In this document: piece after piece, positions 47,397 to 58,400 of the stretch
How the letters are laid out: each line of letters begins with the position of its first letter
Position numbering within the stretch: the stretch's first letter is position 1
Assembly (NCBI GenBank): GCA_963930645.1
Contig: OZ005648.1
Location: 241,619,436-241,683,435 of the forward strand
Direction: 5' to 3'
Length of the DNA: 64,000 nt
From: Salticus scenicus
Taxonomy: Eukaryota > Arthropoda > Arachnida > Araneae > Salticidae
Notes under the pieces: model-generated
Seen by the model: only the letters and a program-made list of their open reading frames with translations
Database searches by the model: none
Told to the model about the DNA's origin: nothing
Position numbers and translations under genes: made by a program

Positions 47397-47441
47397 CGTA
47401 CCTGAAGAAAGCCACGGGTAGCGGCAGAAAGCGCTAGTATG
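47397..47441 (+). ncRNA. Hammerhead-like motif
   Basis: Order seen: CGTAC, CTGAAGA, AA, GCC (9-nt loop) GGC, A, GAAA, GC|GCT, A, GTATG. CGTAC pairs with GTATG (one G-U) as stem I, GCC/GGC gives stem II and AGC/GCT a loopless stem III. CTGANGA and GAAA are the two conserved hammerhead strands. The extra unpaired bases at the foot of stem II depart from the consensus, so activity is doubtful. Same general layout as at 19.4 and 25.8 kb. Confidence 0.3.
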
Positions 47442-47639
47442 AGGTAAGATTTAAAAAGGTTTTTAATGTTTTTAATATGTCCTTCATATTCTGTTTATAT
47501 TTTTAATGGTTTTTAGGTTTAAAATAGTGCTTGCTGAAATAAATTTGCTATTTTTAAAACTGCATTTTTTGTATAAACTTTCTATAAAAATAAATCATTT
47601 ATGTAACTTCTATTTAGGCTTAATATTTTTGATGCGCTA

Positions 47640-48600
47640 CTTAGATTAAAATGGCTGTTGCTATATGCAAGCAAAGTGTGACGTCACTGAGCATCCATGG
47701 ATGCAAGAAGATGATTTCCTATGTTAATTGCCCATTGGATTTTTTGTAAAAAAATTATTAAAAATTAAGGAAAATTATTTCCCGATTTTAATCCCCATAT
47801 TTGGGTATAAATATGTATTACTTATCATACGCATGTGTTAGATTGAGTCATTTTGTTGTCAAATTGACAAAATTTTAATTTTAAATTTCAAAATTCTGTC
47901 ATCTTTGGCATTTTTTGTATTTGGCGATCAAAAACGTAATATGAAAATATACATGCCAGATGTATATTTTCGTAATATGTATTGTACGAAATATTGTTTC
48001 ATATTATTCATTACTCTCTTAATATAAGTTGTTAAAATAACCATAGGAATTAAATATGTTCGCCAGATAATTTGGCGGTTTTTTTTTTTTTTTTTTTTTT
48101 TTTTTTCCCCCAAGGATGACAAATATGAAATCTATTCCGCTGCAACATATGAGTATCTTATATCAGACACTTTATTTAGACATTTGAAAACAAATTTGAC
48201 TTCAGATTATGATATTTATCATTTTCCTTTTAATTAGTATATTAGTTGGACATTTATTGTGTAAATATCATCCTTTTAAATGAAATGCTTATGTTTTCAA
48301 TCAAATATGGAAGTTCACCATTTTTTTTTTTTTTTTCCCTAGAGTTTTGAAATTCAAATTTTATCAATTTTACAGCAAAAACAACTTAATCTAATGCATG
48401 CACACGATAACTAATACATTTTTATACCCATATATGGGGATTAAAATGAGAAAATAATTTTCCTCGATTTTTAATTTTTTTTTTTTTTTTAATCCAATGG
48501 GCGATTAACATAGGGAATCTTTTTCTTGCACCCACAGACGGCCAGTGACATCATCATTTCACTTGCGTATATTAAACTTCTTGTCGAAAAACATTTGGTG
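47640..48600. repeat. Long inverted repeat (fold-back element)
   Basis: Arms ~47640-47930 and ~48320-48600 are reverse complements, sharing GGTGCAAGAA/GATGCAAGAAG, CCTATGTTAAT(T/C)GCCCATTGG, and ATCCCCATATWTGGGTATAA. Near the tips are TGACGTCACTG and, reversed, TGATGTCACTGG. The centre has a 25-bp T run. No ORF. Confidence 0.6.
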
Positions 48601-48959
48601 TACTTCAACACCAAAAATTAAAAAATCGCCCTGGAAGATCTATTAATGAAACTGATAAAAAAGAACAACAACAACAACATTTTAGAACAACATATATTAG
48701 CATCATAAAACATATTAGCACTTTATCAATGTGTGTAAAATTTTTAAAGTGATAATGACGTCAATTTCTGTGAGATGCATAATATAATTTTTTGTAATTT
48801 TTTATTGTTCACATTTAAGTAAATGTACTTTTTTCTGTTGAAAAAATGAGCTCGTATTTTTTTTTTTTTTTGGCAACAATTAAATTATGGATAAAATTTA
48901 AATGGCTAAATTATCAGAAATTAGGAGGTTATTATTTTCACATTTTAATTAATTAAAAG

Positions 48960-49140
48960 AAAACTAATCAAAAAATTCGAAAATCAGGCTTCAATGTGCA
49001 TCAAGAGAGGTCATTACGAACCTCCATGCAAATTTGTGTAGCTCTGCAATCAGCCATTTTCCTAAAAAGCTCTAGACATACATACACAATGACGCACACA
49101 CACACAAACATCTTATTTTATTATATGTATAAATTAGTGG
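48960..49140 (+). repeat. Dispersed repeat with TTTTATTATATGTATA tail
   Basis: Contains GAGAGGTCATTACGAACCTC, TTTGTGTAGCTCTGCAATCA and an (AC)n tract, ending CATCTTATTTTATTATATG. An inverted copy lies at 43760-43935. Probably a 5'-truncated non-LTR element end. Confidence 0.5.
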
Positions 49141-49174
49141 TTATTGCTTGAGTTTTATCCTTGCAATTTTGATA

Positions 49175-49332
49175 CAGTGAAATATTCTTAGCACTAAATC
49201 ACTTAATGTGAAATTTTGCTTAACACAAATTAATATGCATTCCCAACTGATAAGATGGTACTGTTATTTTAACAGAGAGCATACACACAAACAAAAAAAA
49301 AGTCTTTGTTATTTTATATTAAGATTTGACTG
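49175..49332. mobile_element. 158-bp pogo-like MITE
   Basis: The left end is CAGTGAAATATTCTTAG and the right end reversed CAGTCAAATCTTAATAT, with TA on both sides (49173-49174, 49333-49334). Related in its ends to the 7745-7887 MITE. Confidence 0.5.
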
Positions 49333-49978
49333 TAAACTACATTATCAAAATTGGATAAAATTTTGTTTCTGACTTGCTAGGAAGTTATCCATTTTTAATT
49401 TTGTTTTACATGATTAAAGTGAATTTTCCTATTAATTTCTAAAAATAGTAATAATTAAAAATGCTTTATATCAGTTTTACACCTGTTTCAACTTTTATAA
49501 AGAGATTTATATTAGAGATTAAAAACCTGAATAATTTAAAAAAGTGAAGAAAAAAGATAAGTTCATAAAATAAGATATAGTGTTAATTATATTAAAAATG
49601 AATTTTCGAGATTGCAGTTAGAAATTTTAATTTACTGCCTAAGATATTTAAAGTAGGTATTATTTGAAATCTTTCTTTTATTTTCCAATTTCTATTACCT
49701 TATGTGTACAGCACATCTGTCAATTTTCTTGAACAAACAAATACATACAAAAGGACATCTAAAAGAGGGTTTATACAGCAAATTTGAAGAAATCATTAGA
49801 GCTGGTTTTTGTAATATAATAAAAATGGTGGTGGTCATTGAGCCATCACTCTGAAAGGTATTTTACAGGAAGCTCACAGCTTTTGCATCGATGTAGTTGA
49901 AAAAACAAGAAAGGTAAGGTCAGCTGGACAAACATGGGCGGAAGAAGAATGGTTGCGCAACTCACAAAAGCACTGATA

Positions 49979-52113
49979 ATCTATAATAATAAAAGAAGAT
50001 GTCTGTCTGTCTGTCTGAGCATCTATACGTTCAGCCCCTACTGAACGCAGAAGTATAAAATTTAACATACGGGTGCTCAGAAGCCTTCCCGAGGGGATAG
50101 TGAAAACAGAATTTAAAAATTTTAATTAGTTGCGGAGATATTAATTAAAATGTTGACCCATGTCGATCGAAAACTGACCAAAAATCCTTATTGCTTAAAA
50201 AGAGGAATTCTATCCGCAGACGATTTTAACGGCTGTCTCGAACGGGCACAAAACATGTGGAAGTCATTAATGTCACATGATCTTGAACTGGAGTTAAAAA
50301 TTGCAAATTTCAAAGTGCTTCAAATTTTCTTTTTCCCACACAACACTCAATATACAACCTATTCAGCACAAAACCAACCTGCAGTTAAAATTTCATCAAT
50401 TTTCATTAATAAACAAAGCAATTACATTTTAATTGCAAATTAAATTTTATTCTAACACGTAATCTATCTTTCAATAGACGATAGGGGTTTCCATAGCAAC
50501 AAAATACATTTGAAGGAATTAAAAAAATACTTTTTCTTTTTCTTTTTACTTCCATTACCCGACTACCGTGGTATATATAGGTTTTGGGGACCTAAAAAAT
50601 ATTTATTTTTCTTTTTACTTCCATTAAACGACTACCGTAGATAATGAATTAGAGATTTCACGTGATTTACATGTTTTAGTATGTCCTGATTAGGTTTTCT
50701 TTTGCATCTCAGCTACTAATTAAAATAATTTCATAAGTAACATATTATTTGAAAGCTTTGTTGATTTGGAATTGAACAGTAGATTACAGAATTTTCTACC
50801 GCCAGATATTCTAAAATTTCAATATTTCAAATTCTAATTAAATTATTTTTAATACATCATTCGAAAGATATTTTAAAGTACTTTTCTATTATCGAAAGTG
50901 GGATTCGAGATTTCACCTGATTTACACCTTTTGAGGTCTCCTGAATCGGTTATCTTTCGTATCTCAGCTACTAATTAAAATGATTTCATAAGTAATACAT
51001 CATTTGAAAGCTTTGTTGATTTGGAATTGAACAGTAGATTACAGAAATTTCTATTTACACGTTTTGAGGTCTCCTGAATCATTTATCTTCTGTATCTCAG
51101 TTATTAATTAAAAAAATTTCATAAGTACATACATCATTTGAAAGCTTTGTTGAGCTGATACACATTTTAAAGTACTTTTACATTATCGAAAATGGAATTC
51201 GAGATTTCACTCGATTTACACGTTTTGAGGTGTCCTGGTTAGGTTTTCTTTTGTATCTCAGCTACTAATTAGAATAATTTCATAAGTAACACATCATTAG
51301 AAAACTTTTTTGATTTGGAATCGAACAGTGGATTACAGAAATTTGTACCGCCAGATGGCGCTGTAATATTTTAAAATTTCAATATTTCAATTTCTAATTA
51401 TGATTAAATTATTTCTAACACATCATTCGAAAGATATTTTAGAGTTCTTTTAAATTATCGAAAGTTTTCACCAGATTTACATGTTTTGAGGTGTCCTGAA
51501 TCAGTTTTCTTTTGTATCTCAGCTACTAATTAAAATAATTTCATAAGAAATACATCATTTGAAAGTTTTGTTTAGTTGATACACATTTTAAAGTACTTTT
51601 ACATTATCGAAAATGGAATTCGAGATTTCACCCGATTTACACGTTTTCAGGTGTCCTGATTAGGTTTTCTTTTGTATCTCAGCTACTTATTAAAATAATT
51701 TCATAAGTAATACATCATTTGAAAGCTTTGTTGGTTTGGAATTGAACAATATATTACAGAAATTTCTACCGTCAGATGGCGCTGTAATATTTTAAAATTT
51801 CAATATTTCAAATTCTAATGAGCGAGGAAGGTGTTGCAAGTTCTAAAATGGGAATAAGGCGCTGCAGGCGCCACCGAGCGGGACTTAGCTAAAGTCAGAA
51901 ATTTGAAAGATCATAACATGGTGAGCGAACAGGCTGTTTCAGATATTGAAAAGGGAAGAGGGCGCCGAAGGCGCTACTGCACGGGAATTTACTGCGCTTT
52001 CAATAAGCTATTTTCACGATATATCAATAAGCTGTTATTAGACCGAGCGGGAGCTTCGTAAAGCTGGATTTTTCAGGGATCGCGAACCAGCTGGTCGCCG
52101 AAGGCGGCTAGTC
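49979..52113 (+). mobile_element. Non-autonomous Helitron-like element
   Basis: Begins A|TCTATAATAATAAAAG followed by (TGTC)n and ends with a short hairpin CGCC-GAA-GGCG, then GCTAG|T. A 5' TC, a 3' CTAG preceded by a hairpin, and insertion between A and T without duplication are Helitron hallmarks. The inside has ~450 bp homologous to the 24.4-kb copy, several tandem units with GCCATCTGGC-type modules (50690-51835), and two GC-rich modules (GGCGCCGAAGGCGC). A 97-codon frame at 50150-50443 is not recognised. No Rep/helicase. Confidence 0.6.
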
Positions 52114-52907
52114 TCTTGAATAAAATATGTGGCAAAGGATGAATAATAATTTTTACTGCTCCTGCTGCTCTATAAGAAATTGTTTAAGTTGATCTCTATA
52201 TCTAGATGAAGTTAAAAGATAATGCTGCAAGACCTCCAAGCTTTGGCACAGGAATAAGACATCCTGGCCTCTGCTGCAGAGAAATCCAACTCCTACAAGA
52301 TAAGCGTTGTAAGACTGGAGTGGATCCAAGACAATATCCAGAGTGAAAAAAAAAAAGAAATGTATTAAGTATGACTTACCACCAAGTAGCTGATGTAGAC
52401 TTTATTAGAATTAATCCATAAAATTATTAAGGTTTATATCAATATATAGTTAAGCACATAAAATATGACTTCATGTAAGATCGCATGTCTTTATAGTTCA
52501 TCAAAAATGTCCCACAACAAAAAAAAATATCCATTGAGTCCACTTATCAGATAGTTTATGTAAATTTTTAAAAAATCAGAAAGTCCATTGGCATGCCGAA
52601 AATCGATGCTATATATCTTTATTCACTGCCGGAGAAAAGCTGTGCTCCCAATGTTGCTCATAGCCAGGAGATTGTTGTATGGCTTTTTAAATACTATCTT
52701 TACCGCAGGAGATATGTTGAATTACCAATACTGCAGATAAGCAAGGAGCTTTAGTAAAGCTATTCAATTGGAGGCTTCCATTATGTGTCAACTTGGGTCC
52801 TAAGTGACTGGCACATCTCCCAAGAATGGCTACTTCAAGATTAGCGTTGACTTTATTACTAGATATCCATGATCAGGTTAAAAAATGGTGATGGTGCTAC
52901 CACTAAA

Positions 52908-52945
<38 letters not shown>

Positions 52946-52957
52946 TATATATATGTA

Positions 52958-52991
<34 letters not shown>

Positions 52992-53910
52992 TTTTTTCAG
53001 AAGGTATAGATTCTTTCATCTCTAAGATTTAGCATCATGCAATTAATTTTTCTCCCATTAATTCTATTCAATTATTTTATTAAAAATTATTATTAAGTTA
53101 TGTTATCCCAACCATTTATTATATTACAGTTTTGAGATATGAACTTCCAGTTTTTCAATTTTCACTAAATGTTAGCAAAAATTGTCTACACCAAATAGAG
53201 ATTTCTGAGTGTTGTCATGATGTACCTGTATATTTACCTAAAAAGTTTAAATTCAATGGCTTCTAAATGTGTAATGTTGTCTTGTTATAATGCAAAATCA
53301 AAATGTTAAACTTAACTAAGATTAAAAGTTAAAAACTAAAAACTAAAAGAGTAATTGCTTTTAGGAAACTGAAGCGGTAATGTATAGATTATTACAGACC
53401 TCTTTGTATTCAAAAATGATGCTAAGCTTAAAAAAAAAAAAAAAAAAAAAAAAATCAGTATGTAAAAATAAAATTGTGGAAAACAAAATTAAAATTTAGA
53501 CAAACTAATGGTTATTTGAAAGCTATATAAATTAGAACAGTTAAAACCATTTAATTTATAGAATTTGTTGCCAAAATTAAGATTTTATTAGCAATCTTTA
53601 TTAAAAGGTCACCTCTCTGAAGGGTCAATTTTGTATAGCGCAATGGGTGGTACTTTTAAGGAAATTTCAATGTATATATCTGTGATCAATGGATATGAAG
53701 ATAAAACGTTTCTTAAGAACATTCCTTCATGCACCGTGTACATGCTTATTTTAGAAAGAAAATAGTAGCATACTTTCAGAGAATGTCACAGTTATCTCCA
53801 AAACAATAAGTAGTAACAAATGAAATGGCAAAAATATTAATAAAAATAAAATTATACAGACACGACATTATTTCATTATTTAAAACATGATAATCTGACA
53901 TTGACAGATT
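52114..53910. other. No gene recognised; simple repeats
   Basis: Contains a 34-bp A run beside (TA)n and a T run (~52911-52998), and another A run near 53430. Some stretches at 52200-52330 and 52600-52870 are less AT-rich, but no frame longer than 60 codons or familiar motif was seen. Confidence 0.6.
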
Positions 53911-53919
53911 TTAATTTAG

Positions 53920-54144
53920 TGCCAGAGGCCTACTGCTAAACTTGTTAATATCGACAAATTCTTCTTTAGTTAATTCGTGACAATCTAAATTCCATGATAA
54001 AGTTTTCATTAAATCAAACCAATGTGTTTCAGCTGCAGATATTGTAACAAATAACGTTGGAAGTCCAAACTGTCTTATAGCCGCAAAACAACGTTTTTTC
54101 TCTTTTTCCCAATGAGGGGGAGGTGTGCCTTGGGGGGGACTCAT
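53920..54144 (-). pseudogene. Helitron Helitron_like_N fragment
   Basis: The frame reads KRCFAAIRQFGLPTLFVTIS, AAETHWFDLMKTLSWNLDC, HELTKEEFVDINKF. This matches the N-terminal domain of Helitron Rep/helicase proteins (pattern FAMIRQLGxPTLFxTxSAADTRW). Only ~65 codons remain of a protein of well over 1000; upstream it runs straight into the G-rich minisatellite. Non-functional. Confidence 0.8.
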
Positions 54145-54965
54145 GTCAAAGGTGTGCCTTGGGGAGGGGGACTCATGTCAAAGTTGTACCTTGGGGGGGA
54201 CTCATGTCAAAGTTGGACCTTGGGGGGGACTCATGTCAAAGTTGGGCCTGGGGGGGGAACTCATGTCAAAGTTGTACCTTGGGGGGGACTCATGTCAAAG
54301 TTGGGCCTGGGGGGGGACTCATGTCAAAGTTGGGCCTTGAGGGGACTTCATTCAATAAATCCCCATTCAATAAACCGACTGAAATAGGCCCTTAGCACTA
54401 TTAAGAGTGTATTATAAAAATTCGACAATGCTGTACCGACTGAAATTGGGGTACCTTGGGGGGGACTCATGTCAAAGTTGGGCCTGGGGGGGGGACTCAT
54501 GTCAAAGGTGTGCCTTGGGGGGACTTCATTCAATAAATCCCCATTCAATAAACCGACTGAAATAGGCCCTTAGCACTATTAAGAGTGTATTATAAAAATT
54601 CGACAATGCTGTACCGACTGAAATAGGGGTACCTTGGGGGGGACTCATGTCAAAGTTGGGCCTGGGGGGGGACTCATGTCAAAGGTGTGCCTTGGGGGGA
54701 CTTCATTCAATAAATCCCCATTCAATAAACTGACTGAAATAGGCCCTTAGCACTATTAAGAGTGTATTATAAAAATTCGACAACGCTGTACCGACTGAAA
54801 TAGGGGTACCTTGACTCATGTCAAAGTTGGGCCTGGGGGGGGGACTCATGTCAAAGGTGTGCCTTGGGGGGACTTCATTCAATAAATCCCCATTCAATAA
54901 ACCGACTGAAATAGGCCCTTAGCTCTATTAAGAGTGTATTATAAAAATTCGACAACTGTACCGAC
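54117..54965. repeat. G-rich minisatellite with higher-order repeats
   Basis: A ~31-bp unit containing GGGGGGACTCATGTCAAAG recurs about a dozen times. From 54340 it is embedded in a ~180-bp higher-order unit (CCATTCAATAAACCGACTG, GGCCCTTAGCACTATTAAG, ATTATAAAAATTCGACAA) repeated three to four times with very few differences. All three forward frames are open across the first part (repeat GDSCQS...), which is a consequence of the repeat and not evidence of a gene. High copy identity points to recent expansion. Confidence 0.9.
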
Positions 54966-55399
54966 TGAAATAGGCCTCTAGCACTAATAATATTACAATG
55001 TATATTTGCCATGGAGGGCACAGAAATGGTATGACCAGCATAAATTGTCGTATAATAAACACTCTTTATATTAGTGGTGGCCTACCGTTTTGGGAAGAGT
55101 GCCACTTTTTGAAGAAAGAAAAGCTACTTTCAACTTTTCCAGCATACTAAAAATATTAAAAAAAAAAAAAAAAAAAAAAAAAGTAAAAAAAAAAAAAAAT
55201 TACTTATAGACTGATTATGAGTTTTTGTATGCAAATAGCACATTTTAATTCATTAAAGTCTGAGTGGTGAAGATTTATAAGATAGCATGGTAAATAAACA
55301 AAAGAACAAACTTGAGTTTTATTGTTAATAAACATTTTTAAATGCTCTTTTCTTTAGGTTTAGTTACTCTTTTTTCTCTAAAATCGATAGAAAAAAAGC

Positions 55400-55650
55400 A
55401 AAAGTTTGTTCACAAAAGAAGATATATGACCAATTAGTTGAGGAGAAATACTACCTTTCCCCTGTAATTTTAAATTACTTAAATGTCTTATAATACTTGA
55501 TGCTTGATGAATAATACAATGACACTTAAAATTTTTTTTCTTCCCAAATAATTTTCAAGCAATGTAAACCTTTAATCCTTCCAACCATGCAAAGCACCCC
55601 ATCTGTGCAAACACTAATTTTGTCCATTCTACTTTGTTGACATCAATTAC
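55400..55650 (-). pseudogene. hAT-type transposase fragment (ZBED5-like core)
   Basis: Read across frames on the - strand: VNKVEWTK, then VCTDGVLCMVGRIKGLHCL and KCHCIIHQ. This corresponds to the CTDGAPSMxG...HCxIHREAL block of ZBED5/SCAND3-type hAT transposase-derived proteins. Frameshifts are frequent. It may be the C-terminal continuation of the gene at 55770-57641, or a separate relic. Confidence 0.55.
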
Positions 55651-55688
55651 ATTTTTATGTTCTTAAAAATGTTCTCACATGTAATTAA

Positions 55689-55760
55689 CACATTGACTAC
55701 CAAGCTATGAGATTACTAGTAATTAATTATGAATTATCTCATAGCTTGGCAGTCAACGTG
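55689..55760. mobile_element. 72-bp piggyBac-type MITE with TTAA duplication
   Basis: The left end CACATTGACTACCAAGCTAT and the right end reversed CACGTTGACTGCCAAGCTAT continue to 25-bp inverted repeats with two differences. TTAA flanks both sides (55685-55688, 55761-55764). It is essentially two terminal repeats with a 22-bp loop, and interrupts the decayed gene region on the - strand. Confidence 0.75.
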
Positions 55761-55769
55761 TTAAAACTA

Positions 55770-57641
55770 ACTTTAAACTTTTAAAAAATATGAAGCCTGC
55801 TAACATTATTTAAGTGCATAGGCTTTATAACTTCTTCCATTTTATCTAAAAACATTCTGTATTACAACTCTAACTGTGAAGGAGGTATATCTTTGAGATC
55901 ATGCACAATAGTTTTAACAGAAAGTAAAAACTTTTCTAATTCAGATGCAGCAGTTAAAACAACGCCTTTAATTTTGATTTTCACCACAATCAATTTTAGA
56001 TCTGTGATGACTTTGACATGCTCAAAAAGCTTGAATCAACTTCCGTGAAGACATTTTTCAAATTGTTTATTACAAACAGTGAAAGTTCTGTTAATTCACT
56101 GTCGGCTATTACTTTGTTCTTTATAGGATTTTTTTAATTTGCACGATTAATATTCAAATTCTCGGGTTCTGACACAAAAAAAAGGGGCACCTTGAGAAGT
56201 TTGGCTAGCCTCTAAAGCTTTACAATCTGCATGATAAGTAGGCCAAAAACAATTCTTTTCTGAGTCCTGGCTGCAGGGACATTTCTGTATATCACTTGAA
56301 CAGGACACTAACTGCAAATAATCTACATTACAAATAAACTCAGCATAACGTTCATGAGGAAGAATATCAACTTTCTGCAAGTCACAAATAATTCTGCTGA
56401 AGTGATTATATATAAGTCACATAATCCAGAGAGTCGAAGACAAAACTTAACATTAAAAATTTTGTTCATTTTCAAATTGGCTCTGGCTACCTTCTCCGTC
56501 TGAAGAGAATTTCCACAAATAGATTCTACTTGTCGCTGCTTGAAAACTGCTACTATTGATTTAAAATCTTCTCTAAAGTTTTAATAAACAAATTTGCAAT
56601 AATTAGGGAATCATGTCTCACTAACAGTTTTGTTGCCCATTTTCATCTGGTTCATCAGTACTCAGTTGTTAGCAGCTTGCATCTCTCAAGTTTTAATATT
56701 CTTTGCCATAATTGAATTCACCAAAAATTGATAGTATTGTCTCTGTTATTGCCACAATCCAAGAAAACTTTATATTTTTTCTCAGATGGTTATAGATTAG
56801 CCCAGCTTTGTGCATTGGGTCCCAATCATAGAAGTATGTTTTGTCTTTTCCAGAAAAATGTGAACTAAGATAGTGAGGCACAGATAAATTAAAATATTGT
56901 CCGTTAAAACTTCAGCCATTGAATTGGGCCTTGGTTACATCATACTCAGACATGCATGAAATGATACTCTCTGCCACAGCTTAGCCATTGTGAGCTTTTA
57001 TTACTGGATGCCTTAAAATATATGGCCTGTATAAGCTGAGCAGAGTCAGGAATGACAGTGACAACCATAAGGAATTACCATCCGATGCTTCCATGTGGCT
57101 TTGTCAGCAATTATTTTTAAGGGACTTAAAATCCTGTTTGTATTAAGCGATTGTTTAGAAATGCTTTAAGATGATTTCTTACTGCATCGGATACACATGG
57201 CAAGTTTTTGGCAAATGCTAAAGAGTGATTAATATCACCCATATCACAGCCATTTTGAATGTTCAGGGCTATCTCTTCCTCAAAATCAATGTAAGGTCGA
57301 CCTTTATAATACAGTTTATAAGCAATACGACCAATGTGCATTCCAACTTCAATATCTCTTTTAACATATTTCATTTTTTCCTTTTCAGTTTCTTCTATTA
57401 ATTCTAGCGATTTCTTATGTGAAATGCTTGACAAACAATGATCCTTTAGGTGTCTCTTTAGATTCCTAAATTTTGGTGGTAAATTAACACCTACTGGGAA
57501 ATCTAAACCATTTTCTACACTGTATGTAAAAATTGATGGGTGGCAATTTAAGCCTTTCTGCTCAGGAAGAAGAGTGCCATCAGGAACATATACACGACAT
57601 ATGATAGTGGCATATCCTTTTGTTGAATGGAAATTCATCAA
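55770..57641 (-). pseudogene. Decayed transposase-derived gene (hAT/KIAA1586-like)
   Basis: The 171-codon open frame at 57126-57641 begins MMNFHSTKGYATIICRVYV and contains FRNLKRHLKDHCLSS (the His half of a BED/C2H2-like finger) and a helical RDIEVGMHIGRIAYKLYYKG part. Downstream pieces in changing frames read HYLSSHFSGKDKTYFYDWDP, MHKAGLIYNHLRKN, ...FNYGKEY (56693-56881) and KVDILPHERYAEFICNVDYL, CPCSQDSEKNCFWPTYHADC (56147-56380). This order resembles large KIAA1586-type proteins derived from hAT transposases (recalled, not searched). Many stops and shifts: a pseudogene. Confidence 0.6.
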
Positions 57642-57809
57642 AAAAAGAAATTATATCAGAAATGGACCTGCAGGACTGAAAAATATATGATAGATCTGTA
57701 TCTGTTGCATCAACATCTGCCTTTGTGCTTATTAGATAAGAATTTTCCTTTTTCGAAACAGACTACATGCCTTCTAATCTCTGTTCAAGTCATTTTATAT
57801 GTTCCAAAA

Positions 57810-58025
57810 TTATATAAAATTTTTCATTTCAGCTGGGCTTTCTGTAATAGCTGCTGATGCCGAAGTTTCCGCATTAGTTGTCAATGTCGAAGTTCCTGCA
57901 TTAGCTGCCGAGATTTGTGTAAAACATACAGTGTTTTCTGAAACAGTTGCCAAGATTTCTGTAATAGCAGCCAAGTTTTCTGTATATGTAACAGCTGCCG
58001 AGATTTTTGCATAGCCAAATATCAA
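57810..58025 (-). repeat. Degenerate short coding-like repeats upstream of the decayed gene
   Basis: A 71-codon open frame has degenerate ~11-residue repeats (TENLAAITEIL, SENTVCFTQIS, AANAGTS, AETSASAAITES). At DNA level a ~33-bp word with GCTGCCGAGATTTGTG recurs. It may be a repeat-rich N-terminal part of the decayed gene, or simply a minisatellite. Confidence 0.4.
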
Positions 58026-58400
58026 TTTTTGACCAGCAGATTGTTTGTTTGTCGTATTTTCATTTGGATGTTTCCGCTACAGATGAATTTGATAATTTGG
58101 CGCAGATGCTGTATAATCCACCAGGTCGCCAAGCTCGTTTTTACCGCCAAGCGAAGCGATTTTTCGCCAAATGTGGCGCGCTTTTTATTGTGGCAACCCC
58201 TGAGTTTTCCCTCCCGTGATCGTCCCCATTGATTTGATACCCGATTCATTTCCTGCTTTTTTCTTGTGCGTGTTGGACGTACTGTTTTCAGCGGAGCTGA
58301 TTTTTTGAGCACGTGTTGAACTCGATCAGGTCGTATAATTCTTTTTTTATTTTAATTTGTTTATTGTGTGTGTATTATTTTTTGAGTTTTATTCTTTATT

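Noticed and set aside
54112..54395. Overlapping forward open frames of 71-91 codons encoding GDSCQS-type repeats
   Set aside because: All three frames are open because the repeat unit contains no stop words; there is no conserved start, domain or codon preference for one frame.
57799..58232. Several + strand frames of ~70 codons before the Merlin element
   Set aside because: They overlap the - strand repeat and the left Merlin end in different frames and have no family resemblance.
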